From: Erysipelotrichaceae bacterium | Lineage (GTDB): Bacteria > Bacillota_I > Bacilli_A > Erysipelotrichales > Erysipelotrichaceae | Direction of reading: 5' to 3' | Assembly (NCBI GenBank): GCA_017419065.1 | Contig: JAFOMB010000023.1 | Coordinates: 1 to 12,347 of the forward strand | DNA length: 12,347 nt | Shown: positions 1 to 7,193 of the stretch, in pieces | How the letters are laid out: each line of letters begins with the position of its first letter | Position numbering within the stretch: position 1 is the stretch's first letter | Notes under the pieces: generated by a model | The model's database searches: none | What the model saw: the letters and a program-made list of their open reading frames with translations, nothing else | Told to the model about the DNA's origin: nothing | Made by a program: the position numbers and the translations under genes

Positions 1-582
1 AGCCTTGTGGTTGCGCTTGTTTAAAGTCAGGGAGACGAGGAACATCAGCGGCAGACACGCGAAGATGATGAGAGTCAGTACCAGGGAGGAACGGGAGAGG
101 ATCACAAAGGAGACCGTGATCTTGATGAAGGCGATGAAGAACTCCTCCGGACAGTGATGGGAGAATTCCGTCACATCGAAGAGGTCGGAAGAGATGATGC
201 CCATGAGATTGCCGATCTTCGTATTGGCGAAGAAACTGTCGCTGAGACGTTCGATGTGTTCAAAGAGGTCATGGCGCATCTTCGTCTCGATGTGGACGCC
301 CATGATATGACCTAAGGAAGCCATATAGTAGTAAGCCAGGGCATCGATGATGCGTAAGACGACATAGAAGAATGCCAGTCTTCCGATGAGACCGGCTGTC
401 AGAGCGGACATGTCATTGGCGGCCGTATTGGTCAGATAGGACATGATGCGCGGGAGGGTAATATCGCAAAGCGTCGTCAGAGAGGCACAGAAAAGGTCGA
501 TGATGAGGATCTTCTTCTGCGAGAAAAAATAAGGGGCGAAACGCTTCAGGAGTTCTTTCGTAGTATAGGTCTTCTTCTCCAT
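1..582 (-). CDS. ABC exporter, membrane-domain portion (partial, runs off left edge)
   Basis: The 194 visible codons encode the N-terminal transmembrane domain of a type IV (MsbA/LmrA-like) ABC exporter. Hydrophobic helices lie near residues 22-45, 62-85, 146-164 and 166-186. Between helices 2 and 3 is the family signature: a charged stretch (IETKMRHDLFEHIERLSDSFF, shortened here to its start at residue 98) followed by TKIGNLMGIISSDL at residues 121-134, matching the usual T-G-x-L-x-x-R-x-x-x-D element. The nucleotide-binding domain would lie beyond the window, so substrate and subunit partner cannot be told; exporters of this kind often come as heterodimer pairs. The ATG at 580-582 is the first in-frame start, but no Shine-Dalgarno sequence precedes it and a perfect -10 box sits only 9 bases upstream. 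The gene is separated from the sortase gene by a terminator, so it is a distinct transcription unit on the same strand. Confidence 0.85.
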   Translation of the reverse strand, partial: MEKKTYTTKELLKRFAPYFFSQKKILIIDLFCASLTTLCDITLPRIMSYLTNTAANDMSALTAGLIGRLAFFYVVLRIIDALAYYYMASLGHIMGVHIETKMRHDLFEHIERLSDSFFANTKIGNLMGIISSDLFDVTEFSHHCPEEFFIAFIKITVSFVILSRSSLVLTLIIFACLPLMFLVSLTLNKRNHKA

Positions 583-591
583 AATGGCTTT

Positions 592-621
592 ATTATAGAC
601 TACTTTTTCTTTTCGTGTGAT
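592..621 (-). promoter_or_regulatory. Predicted promoter of the ABC exporter gene
   Basis: On the minus strand a perfect TATAAT (592-597) is preceded by an 18-base spacer and ATCACA (616-621, 4 of 6 matches to TTGACA). Transcription would begin near position 585, only about 3 bases before the ATG. It lies just past the sortase terminator, which makes a new promoter here expected. The -35 match is modest. Confidence 0.5.
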
Positions 622-631
622 ACAGACGTTC

Positions 632-653
632 AAAAAAAGACCCTTTCGGGTCT
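632..653 (-). terminator. Intrinsic terminator of the sortase operon
   Basis: Read on the minus strand, AGACCC-GAAA-GGGTCT (638-653) forms a perfect 6-bp stem closed by a GAAA (GNRA-type) tetraloop and is followed by a run of six T (632-637). The first stem arm includes two bases of the sortase TAG stop codon at 652-654. This is a good intrinsic terminator and the likely end of the long minus-strand transcription unit. Confidence 0.88.
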
Positions 654-1488
654 AATTGGTATAGGGGATGCGGGAGACTTCCTTACACAGGACGATCTCC
701 CTAAGTTCATCGTGGTTCTCCACGCAGGTCTGAAGAGTCAGGAAGCGATCGGAGAAGTCAAAGGAGACCCCGGTATCATACTGCGCGTTCTCCCTTGCGG
801 CGTCGATATACTCCCGGAAGTAGTTCGCGTTGATGGTACGGTTCTCGTAGTCGAAGAAGCGTTCGCCGTCATCGACCCAGTAGTACTGCATGTCATCTCT
901 CGTATAGACATACTCTCCGCTTTCATCAGCTTCCAGTTCGCAATAGTAGACCATGGCGACCTCATATTCCCGTATCTCATCTTCCAGCAGAAGAAGGACG
1001 GTCTTATTGGCGTCATAGTTTTCCTGTTTCAGAAGCTTCTCCAGAGGCGTGAACATGTGCGTTCTCTCCGGATCGAGATTGGAGTAGACGAAGTGGCCGT
1101 AGAGGATGAGATTCCTGTCATCCAGGTCATTCAGATAATCCAGAAAGACGGAACCCTCTTCGGTATACTCTCCGCTTTTCCAGTCCTTCCTCAGATAGGT
1201 CTCATTGGTAGGACCCTGCACGAAAGGCAGATCGAGAAGACCGGACGGGAATAGGATCTGTCCTATGTAGTCGCTGCTGATGGCATGGTTTTCATCCCAC
1301 ACCTTTTTTAAGGCCTCCCTGTCGTATTTCTCTTCTGTTCCTGTCTCATCATCGATGACATATACAGGCACATCGGCAGGTTCATCCTTTCCGGCTTCCT
1401 CTTTCAGACGCAGTGCAAAAACGATACCGAAAGTCAGAAGCAGAATAAGGAAAGAGGCGATCAGCAGTTTCTTTCCGGTCTTATTCAT
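652..1488 (-). CDS. srtB: Class B sortase
   Basis: This is a membrane-anchored cysteine transpeptidase that would cleave a sorting signal near the C-terminus of surface proteins and join them to the peptidoglycan cross-bridge or to pilin subunits. The 278-residue protein has a short cationic start, one N-terminal membrane helix (residues 8-26) and an extracellular domain. The catalytic His is in LYGH (H132), the Cys in LTLQTCVE (C255) and the Arg in ELREIVL (R263). The GSVFLDY stretch before the His motif and the MFTPLEKLL after it are typical of class B rather than class A, C or D. It is somewhat longer than classical SrtB (about 245 residues). The start is well supported by AGGAAGG just upstream of the ATG. 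It is the last gene of the run, 12 bases after the small membrane ORF. No gene with a recognisable sorting signal is visible in the window, so its substrate is unknown. Confidence 0.9.
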   Translation of the reverse strand: MNKTGKKLLIASFLILLLTFGIVFALRLKEEAGKDEPADVPVYVIDDETGTEEKYDREALKKVWDENHAISSDYIGQILFPSGLLDLPFVQGPTNETYLRKDWKSGEYTEEGSVFLDYLNDLDDRNLILYGHFVYSNLDPERTHMFTPLEKLLKQENYDANKTVLLLLEDEIREYEVAMVYYCELEADESGEYVYTRDDMQYYWVDDGERFFDYENRTINANYFREYIDAARENAQYDTGVSFDFSDRFLTLQTCVENHDELREIVLCKEVSRIPYTN

Positions 1489-1500
1489 GTCCTTCCTTTT

Positions 1501-1599
1501 CTATCTCCGTAAGAAAGCAGATGCTGCCGGCAATACAGACATCAGCAGCATCAATAGTACTATCAGGATAATGACGATCTTTCTCGTCTGTTCTCTCAT
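1501..1599 (-). CDS. Small membrane peptide (32 residues), function unknown
   Basis: This short ORF begins MREQTRKIVIILIVLL and ends LPAASAFLRR. It has a basic N-terminus (R2, R5, K6), a hydrophobic segment at about residues 7-23 and a short tail with two terminal Arg residues. The topology suggests a single-pass membrane peptide with the N-terminus inside. The AASA near the end also resembles a signal-peptidase site, which would leave only a four-residue remnant. Its ATG overlaps the deoD stop codon by one base (TAATG), a classic arrangement for translational coupling, and it ends 12 bases before the sortase ATG. There is no separate strong ribosome site. I do not recognise the family. The reading frame fits exactly into an otherwise empty gap between two cotranscribed genes, which is the main argument that it is real. 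Confidence 0.6.
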   Translation of the reverse strand: MREQTRKIVIILIVLLMLLMSVLPAASAFLRR

Positions 1600-2318
1600 T
1601 ATTCAGCAGTAGCTGCTTCGAGAGCGATCTTCATCATATTGGTGAAGGAGTTCTGTCTCTCTTCCGCAGTGGTCTCTTCATGAGTGACCAGGGAATCGGA
1701 AACAGTCAGCAGGCAGGCAGCGTTCTTGCCGCAGACCTTGGCGTTGTGGAAGAGTCCGAAGGATTCCATTTCCGCACAGACACAGCCCTTTTCCAGGAGG
1801 TTGCCTGTTCTATCGGCCAGGACTTCATCTTCATAGTAGAAGACGTCTCCGGAAGAAGCGATCCCTTCGTACATCGGGATGTTGCACTTGGCAGCAGCAG
1901 CTTTCAGCTTGTCGCAGAGTTCCGGTGTCGGCATCTGCAGCTTATTTTCATCACCGCTCTGCAGATAGGCATACGTAGATTCGGAATAAGCACCGGTGAC
2001 CAGGACGACATCATAGATGTGCAGGTCTTCCTTCATGGAACCGGTGGAACCGATACGGATGATGTTTTCAACACCATAGAATTTGTAGAGTTCATAGGAG
2101 TAGATACCGATGGACGGGATGCCCATGCCGGAACCCATGACAGATACTTTCTTTCCGTTGTAGGTACCTGTGTATCCCAGCATGCCTCTGACCGTGTTGA
2201 ACTGTACCGGATCTTCTAAGAACGTCTCAGCGATCATTTTGGCACGAAGCGGATCACCCGGCATCAGGACTGTCTTGGCGATCTCTCCCATAGCGGCTTG
2301 ATTGTGTGGTGTAGACAT
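1599..2318 (-). CDS. deoD: Purine nucleoside phosphorylase, DeoD type
   Basis: This cytosolic enzyme splits purine ribo- and deoxyribonucleosides with phosphate to give the free base and (deoxy)ribose-1-phosphate, for salvage. The 239 residues match the hexameric PNP-I family in length and motifs. H5 comes from the neighbouring subunit, the phosphate site is MPGDPLRAK (G21, R25) and R44 in VRGMLGYTG, and R88 and S91 lie in IRIGSTGS. The ribose site is CAEMESFGL (E183, M184, E185) and the catalytic acid is D208 in LTVSDS. All key residues are present. Its ribosome site GGGAGGAAA lies in the last codons of ddl, and only two bases separate the two genes. Its stop overlaps the start of the small membrane peptide. 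A purine-salvage enzyme among wall genes is odd; it may simply be carried along in the operon. Confidence 0.96.
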   Translation of the reverse strand: MSTPHNQAAMGEIAKTVLMPGDPLRAKMIAETFLEDPVQFNTVRGMLGYTGTYNGKKVSVMGSGMGIPSIGIYSYELYKFYGVENIIRIGSTGSMKEDLHIYDVVLVTGAYSESTYAYLQSGDENKLQMPTPELCDKLKAAAAKCNIPMYEGIASSGDVFYYEDEVLADRTGNLLEKGCVCAEMESFGLFHNAKVCGKNAACLLTVSDSLVTHEETTAEERQNSFTNMMKIALEAATAE

Positions 2319-2320
2319 AA

Positions 2321-3505
2321 TTATTTCCTCCCGTAATTCGCTAGAATATTTGTCTCAAACGAATATGTTTTCTTTTCTCTTGCGGCATAGCGCTTCAGGG
2401 CGTTTTTGATGAGGATGTCGCATTCCTCAGAGAAGTTGATCCCCTTTGCCTCCCAGAGATAGAAGGCCAGAGAACCCGGAATGGAGTTGATCTCGTTGAC
2501 GTAGACACTTCCATCCTTCTTATCGATCATGAAGTCGATGCGGACGACGCCATGGGCGTGCAATGCCTTGAAAGACTTCGCAGCCGTCTCTTCGATCTTA
2601 CGACGCTGTTCATCACTCAGATCAGCCGGGACCTTCCTGTCTGTGGAAGCCATTCCCTTGGAACCGGCGCTCTTGACGCCCTTGGAAGGCAGTTTCCCTT
2701 TACTGCCGCCTTCGTATTTATCACGGAAGGAGAGAAGTTCATCTCCCTTCATGACCTCTTCGATCTCGCTCAGGGAGAAGTCTTCTTCCGATCCCATCAC
2801 GGAGATGTTGACTTCCTTGAGTTCTTCGATCATCCTCTCGACGACGACTTTGAAGTCATAGCGGAAGCATTCCTTCATCTTCTCCGGGAATTCTTCTTCG
2901 TTATGGATGACTTCGATGCCGATCGAGGATCCCAGATTCGCCGGTTTGGCGATCAGCGGGAAACCGATGTTCTTCGCCTTTTCCAGATAGCGGTCCGGCT
3001 CTTTTCCATAGTCGTCTTCATAGACGGCGAAGTACGGCACCATCGGCACCTCTTCTTCTTTCAGGACTGCCTTCATGATGGCCTTGTCCTGACCGATCGC
3101 TCCGCCTAAGACATCACTGCAGGTGTACGGCAGCCCCAGCATCTCCAGATAGCCGGCTAAGGAGCCGTCTTCGACATTGGTACCGTGTACGACCGGGAAG
3201 GCCACATCGATACTCTTCTCGCTCTTCCTGAAGAGAGAGGACTTGACCGGACGGACAAAGACGTGATTGCCGTCCTTATACAGCATCACCTTTTCGCACT
3301 TGGCACATAAGTCACTCAGACTTCCGTAATTGGCCAGATCAAAAAGAGCTTCACCGGTATACAGGTCATTGTCTTTGGAGATATAGATGGGAGTGATGTC
3401 ATATTTATCCGTATCCAGTGCCTTCATGGCCTGATTGGCACTGATACAGCTGATCTCGTGTTCTGTGGATCTTCCACCGAAAAATACAGCTACGTTACGT
3501 TTCAT
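2321..3505 (-). CDS. ddl: D-alanine--D-alanine ligase with an inserted Ser/Gly/Lys-rich loop
   Basis: This enzyme joins two D-alanines using ATP to make the dipeptide that MurF adds to the wall precursor. It has the ATP-grasp layout: GGRSTEHEIS at residues 10-19 binds the first D-Ala, KPANLGSSIGI (187-197) belongs to the nucleotide site, and RIDF (D324) and NEINSIPG (E338, N340) hold the Mg ions. The Tyr in DKYEGG (Y264) aligns by eye with the omega-loop Tyr of D-Ala-D-Ala enzymes, arguing against a VanA-like D-Ala-D-Lac ligase. At 394 residues it is longer than usual (about 310-370). The extra length is a Ser/Gly/Lys-rich insert at about residues 265-291 and a C-terminal tail from about 376. 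The ATG is preceded by GAGGTAAG. It follows the MurF-like gene by 29 bases, matching the common pairing of ddl with murF. Confidence 0.94.
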   Translation of the reverse strand: MKRNVAVFFGGRSTEHEISCISANQAMKALDTDKYDITPIYISKDNDLYTGEALFDLANYGSLSDLCAKCEKVMLYKDGNHVFVRPVKSSLFRKSEKSIDVAFPVVHGTNVEDGSLAGYLEMLGLPYTCSDVLGGAIGQDKAIMKAVLKEEEVPMVPYFAVYEDDYGKEPDRYLEKAKNIGFPLIAKPANLGSSIGIEVIHNEEEFPEKMKECFRYDFKVVVERMIEELKEVNISVMGSEEDFSLSEIEEVMKGDELLSFRDKYEGGSKGKLPSKGVKSAGSKGMASTDRKVPADLSDEQRRKIEETAAKSFKALHAHGVVRIDFMIDKKDGSVYVNEINSIPGSLAFYLWEAKGINFSEECDILIKNALKRYAAREKKTYSFETNILANYGRK

Positions 3506-3522
3506 ATCTTACCTCATGTTTC

Positions 3523-3531
3523 AGTATACCA
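3523..3531 (-). promoter_or_regulatory. Possible internal extended -10 promoter before ddl
   Basis: In the 29-base gap between the MurF-like gene and ddl, the minus strand reads TGGTATACT, an extended -10 element (TGn plus TATACT, 5 of 6). It resembles the TGGTATAAT before cdaA. I see no good -35 box at 16-19 bases. Transcription would start about 11 bases before the ddl ATG, leaving just room for the ribosome site. It may add ddl-deoD-sortase expression independent of the upstream genes. Confidence 0.25.
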
Positions 3532-3534
3532 TAT

Positions 3535-5100
3535 CTAGTAAGAGAAGGCATCAGGCAGATCGTTCTCCAGGAGGATGGCGTCAGCCGGTGTCATGTGGGC
3601 GTATATATAGTTGAAGGCTTCCTTGACAGTCTTTACGACGAGGATGTTTTCCTCTTCAAAACCGCTGTCTCTCAGACCTCTGAGGATGGCCGCTGTCTGC
3701 TTCTCTCCGACCAGGATGACGAAGTCGGCACGGTCCTTCATATAGGAGCCGAATTCATAGTTGTATTCGTCTTCCTTTTCTCCCAGATCGATGAGACCCG
3801 GGGTCACGATGACCCTGCGCGGATCCATGCGCGAGAGGACATCGAGAGAGAGCTTGCAGCCGACAGGATTGGAGTTGAAGGCGTTGTCGATGAAGGTCAG
3901 ACCGTTGATCTTCTTGAGTTCCAGACGGTGTTCGACTCTCTTGACATTGCGGACGCTGCTTTCAAGTTTCTCCGGAGAAATGCCCAGTTCCAGAGCCAAG
4001 GCGATGGCTGCCAGGAGGTTCATGATGTTGTGTTCTCCTAAGAGGACGGTCTCAAAGCGGTGTTCTTCCCCATTGATGTCGACGCTGAAGGAAGAGCCTT
4101 CCCTGGTGTAGCGGATATCTCTGGCGACCAGATCGGCTTCCTGGTTCTGGATGCCGATGGTCACGATCTTGCAGGTGTTACGGATCGGATGTTCGCGGAT
4201 ATAGCTGTTGTCGATGTTGATGATGCCGACGCCGTCTTTCGGCAGCTTCTCGATGATCTCAAACTTCTCATGGATGATGTTGTCCATGTTGTGGAAGGTG
4301 TTGAGATGCTGAGGACCGATGGCTGTCAGGATGCCGTATTTCGGCTTGACGAAGTCCATCAGATAGGTGATCTCGCCTACGTGGTCCGCCCCCATCTCAC
4401 AGACGAAGACCTCGTGGATCGGCTTGAGGTATTCACGGATGGTACGGGTGATGCCCATCGGCGTATTGTAGGAAGCCGGGGTCATGAGGGTGTAGAAACT
4501 GTCCCCGATGATGTCCTTTACGATGTTCTTGGTCGTCGTCTTTCCGAAGGAACCGGTGATGCCGATGCGGATCATCTCATCCATGCCGTTCAGAATGTCA
4601 CGGGCTTCATTCTCGTATCTCTTCTTGATGAAGTTCTCTAAAGGCAGTGTCAGAAGCGCTACGAGATACATCATCAGATACGGGAAGAAGACGGCGAACG
4701 GGGCGATGAGACCCAGTTTGTTCTCAAAGACGACACTTAAGGCATATAGGAAGAGGATCCAGAGGACCGCGAAAAAGACGATCTGTCTTTTGACACGGAG
4801 TGTCAGGACCAGATCCTTGATGTATTCCTTCCTGTCTTCCTTCATGATCAGATAGATCGCCATGAGGACAGTGAGGGCCAGGACGGTGAGCTTCTGGGCC
4901 ATTCCTTTTAATAGGAAGCTCAGCAGGATCATCACAGCCAGATAGACAAGGGTAAAGGTAAAACGCAGGTTCTTCTTATTGAAAAGCCATTTCGTGTAGC
5001 GGTAGAACTCGTAGCGGTTCTGCTGGAACATGTGGATGGCATTCTTGACATAGACAAAACTCAAGGCCAGAAAGACGGCCAGTACCATGACTCTATACAT
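3535..5100 (-). CDS. murF: Membrane-anchored MurF-like Mur ligase (likely UDP-MurNAc-tripeptide--D-Ala-D-Ala ligase)
   Basis: The C-terminal two thirds are a Mur ligase. The P-loop is GITGSFGKTTTK (residues 180-191), EMGADHVGEI (235-244) and IGPQHLNTFHN (261-271) are typical MurF motifs, K279 in HEKFE sits where the carbamylated Lys is expected, and GEHNIMNLLAA (355-365) and DNAFNSNPVG (405-414, cf. MurF D-x-Y-N-A-N-P) follow. The N-terminal 165 residues carry about five membrane helices (2-18, 46-64, 68-86, 107-124, 129-150) in place of the usual soluble UDP-MurNAc-binding domain of MurF. The expected reaction is addition of D-Ala-D-Ala, made by the next gene product, to the tripeptide precursor. 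MurT is unlikely because I see no zinc-ribbon Cys set and no GatD partner. The start overlaps the hydrolase gene by 8 bases. Substrate is inferred from motifs and the ddl neighbour. Confidence 0.8.
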   Translation of the reverse strand: MYRVMVLAVFLALSFVYVKNAIHMFQQNRYEFYRYTKWLFNKKNLRFTFTLVYLAVMILLSFLLKGMAQKLTVLALTVLMAIYLIMKEDRKEYIKDLVLTLRVKRQIVFFAVLWILFLYALSVVFENKLGLIAPFAVFFPYLMMYLVALLTLPLENFIKKRYENEARDILNGMDEMIRIGITGSFGKTTTKNIVKDIIGDSFYTLMTPASYNTPMGITRTIREYLKPIHEVFVCEMGADHVGEITYLMDFVKPKYGILTAIGPQHLNTFHNMDNIIHEKFEIIEKLPKDGVGIINIDNSYIREHPIRNTCKIVTIGIQNQEADLVARDIRYTREGSSFSVDINGEEHRFETVLLGEHNIMNLLAAIALALELGISPEKLESSVRNVKRVEHRLELKKINGLTFIDNAFNSNPVGCKLSLDVLSRMDPRRVIVTPGLIDLGEKEDEYNYEFGSYMKDRADFVILVGEKQTAAILRGLRDSGFEEENILVVKTVKEAFNYIYAHMTPADAILLENDLPDAFSY

Positions 5101-5851
5101 AATCCTCCTTCAGAAAAGCATCCAGTACCCGGCAGAAGCGGACAGGCTGATGGAAGTAGGCATAGTGGTCGTCCTTCTCAAAGATGACCAGTGTCGCATC
5201 CTTCATGAGCTTCTCCATCTCTTTTCCCTTGGATACCGGTGTCGCCTCGTCGTTTTCCCCGAAGACCAGGAGGGTCTCTGTGCCGATCGACGGCAGCAGG
5301 TCTCTCACATCGTCATTGACGACCTTGACAAAGGTAGCGCGCATGACACCGGTGGCGTTCCGGTAATCTTCGCTTCCTGCCTTTCCGGCCAGCTTTTCCT
5401 TGTATTTCGACAATCCTCCGATCGAGAGGATCTTCTTACCCAGTTTATAGGTATAGGTCTTCAGATACCATTCTGCTGTCCTCTTGTCCCGTATCCCGGC
5501 TGCCCCGGTCAGGACCATCTTGTGAACAGGATAAAGTGCGGCATAGCGTAAGGCGATACGGCAGCCGAAGGAATGGGCGATGATGATCGGATCTTCTATT
5601 CCCTTTAAAAGACAGTAGTCTCTTAAAAATGCCGTATAGTCCTCGCATCCCCAGGCTTCCTTCGGTTCATCGCTCTGACCGAAGCCCGGGAAGTCGATAT
5701 TGAAGACATGACAGTGATCCTTCAGATGTTCGCCGATAAAGGCCATCATCTCAGTATTCTGTCCCCAACCGTGAAGAAGAAGGACATCTCTTCCTTCTCT
5801 TCCGTATTCTTCTTCGTGGATATTCAGATCTCTTACCTGGATCATACTCAT
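5093..5851 (-). CDS. Alpha/beta hydrolase of unknown substrate
   Basis: A 252-residue soluble alpha/beta-hydrolase-fold protein. The oxyanion-hole motif HGWG is at residues 27-30, the nucleophile elbow is AHSFG (S94), and the acid D201 (GENDEATP) and base H229 (DDHY) complete the triad. A cap region lies at about 118-185. No signal peptide or membrane helix is evident, so it likely acts in the cytoplasm. The fold covers esterases, lipases, peptidases and C-C hydrolases, and nothing here fixes the substrate. It begins 4 bases after the sensor-kinase stop, and its end overlaps the MurF-like start by 8 bases, so translation is probably coupled to the wall-synthesis gene. AAGG about 9 bases before the ATG is a weak ribosome site. 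A second in-frame ATG at codon 3 is an alternative start. Confidence 0.88.
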   Translation of the reverse strand: MSMIQVRDLNIHEEEYGREGRDVLLLHGWGQNTEMMAFIGEHLKDHCHVFNIDFPGFGQSDEPKEAWGCEDYTAFLRDYCLLKGIEDPIIIAHSFGCRIALRYAALYPVHKMVLTGAAGIRDKRTAEWYLKTYTYKLGKKILSIGGLSKYKEKLAGKAGSEDYRNATGVMRATFVKVVNDDVRDLLPSIGTETLLVFGENDEATPVSKGKEMEKLMKDATLVIFEKDDHYAYFHQPVRFCRVLDAFLKEDYV

Positions 5852-5855
5852 AACA

Positions 5856-7193
5856 TTATACCTTATCGCTCTTCTTTGCGGAGCGTTTGCTTCTTCTTAA
5901 ACGGTAGACGCGGAATATGACGCCGTCATTCATATTCTCGCCGGTGACATTGTAGCCGTAGGTCTCTACGACTTTCTTGACGATGGAAAGGCCCAGACCG
6001 AACTTGCCGCCGGTCCCCTTCTCATAAGGCTTGAAGAGCTTGTCGATCCTCTCCTTGGACATGAGCTCTCCGTCATTGTATATCTCCAGGAGATCATCTT
6101 TCAAAGTGATCTTCACTAATGACTTCGCATAGCGCAGGGCATTGTCGAGGAGGTTCTCGACGACGACACGCCACGGTTCCTCTTCCCCGTGAAAGTAGAC
6201 CTTCTCATCAATGTCCGGTTCAATGGTGACATCATTGCGCAGGACCTGGCAGGAGAGGATAGCCTTGGTGATGACATCCGGCATGTAGAGCCTGTCTCCT
6301 TCTTCGGAGTTGTCTGTCAGATAGCCCATCTTGTTGAGAGTGATCAGGGAGAGGACTTTCTTCTCGAGTCTGTCGGCGTGTTCGGAAATGACATCGACAG
6401 ACTTCTCTAAGGTGTCATACGGATAGACGCCGTCCTTGATCGATTCGCTGTAGGACTTGATCGTCGCGATCGGTGTCTTGAGATCGTGGGAGATATTCTG
6501 AATCATCTCTTCACGGATCCTGGTCTGCTGTTCCAGTTCCTCATGCATGGTCGTGAGAGCTTCCGCTACTTCACCGATCTCATCATGACGCCGGATGTTC
6601 AAAGAGGCATTCTCGCCGTTCTTGATCTTGTTGATGTAGTTCCGGATCTGATTCAGAGGTCTGATCAAAGAGAGGACCCAGATCAGGAAGAAGAAGAACA
6701 GGATGAAGAGGAGATAGACGGAGACGTTCAGGACGACCTCGATCAGGGCACTCTTGAATTCCTCCCGGTAACTGTTGTTTAAGAAGGAGATCAGGGCATA
6801 GGAGCCCTCTTCAAAACTCAGGATGCTGTAGAGGATCTTCTCTTCCTGATAGTCGAGGGAGAGGTCCTTCAGCTCTTCTCCGGTATCCGGATCGATCCTG
6901 CTCAGCAGGTCATCATAGCCTCTCACGTCATTGAGATAGGTATGCGATCTGCGGCTGTAGACGAAGTGCAGGACATTGGTATCATCAAAACCCTCGTAGT
7001 TCTCTCTTGAGGCCAGGAAGGTCGTCTGGGAACGGTGGATGTAGGAGTACATCTGCTGATTGACGAAGTTGTCGATATTGCTGTTGAAATTGGAAAAGAA
7101 AGAGGTCACAATCAAAACGGTTATCAGCATCGCGATAGCCAGGAACTGCTGCATCAGACTGAAACCGTTAATCCAGATCCGTAATCTCTTCAT
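5856..7193 (-). CDS. Sensor histidine kinase, CssS-like
   Basis: A 445-residue membrane sensor kinase. Helix 1 is at about 12-34, an extracytoplasmic domain of some 115 residues follows, helix 2 is at about 149-177, then a HAMP linker. The dimerisation box is QNISHDLKTPIATIKSY with phospho-acceptor H236, the N box is VVENLLDNALRYA (N347, N351), the G1 box is the reduced YNDGELM and the G2 box GKFGLGLSIVKK (G399, G401). The stretch SIKDGVYPYDTLEKSVDVI and the NDG box closely resemble Bacillus CssS, which senses misfolded secreted protein; this is a comparison from memory. The ATG overlaps the response-regulator stop by one base (TGATG). A TTG one codon earlier is possible but less likely. Downstream target genes are unknown; in Bacillus the Css system controls HtrA-type quality-control proteases, and none is visible here. 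Confidence 0.93.
   Translation of the reverse strand: MKRLRIWINGFSLMQQFLAIAMLITVLIVTSFFSNFNSNIDNFVNQQMYSYIHRSQTTFLASRENYEGFDDTNVLHFVYSRRSHTYLNDVRGYDDLLSRIDPDTGEELKDLSLDYQEEKILYSILSFEEGSYALISFLNNSYREEFKSALIEVVLNVSVYLLFILFFFFLIWVLSLIRPLNQIRNYINKIKNGENASLNIRRHDEIGEVAEALTTMHEELEQQTRIREEMIQNISHDLKTPIATIKSYSESIKDGVYPYDTLEKSVDVISEHADRLEKKVLSLITLNKMGYLTDNSEEGDRLYMPDVITKAILSCQVLRNDVTIEPDIDEKVYFHGEEEPWRVVVENLLDNALRYAKSLVKITLKDDLLEIYNDGELMSKERIDKLFKPYEKGTGGKFGLGLSIVKKVVETYGYNVTGENMNDGVIFRVYRLRRSKRSAKKSDKV

Noticed and set aside
2321..3505. VanA-type D-Ala-D-Lac resistance ligase
   Set aside because: The omega-loop Tyr of D-Ala-D-Ala enzymes appears present (DKY), and no vanH or vanX genes are nearby.
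3535..5100. MurT-type lipid II amidotransferase subunit
   Set aside because: There is no zinc-ribbon Cys set and no GatD partner gene; the DNAFNSNP and GEHNIMN motifs and ddl neighbour fit MurF better.
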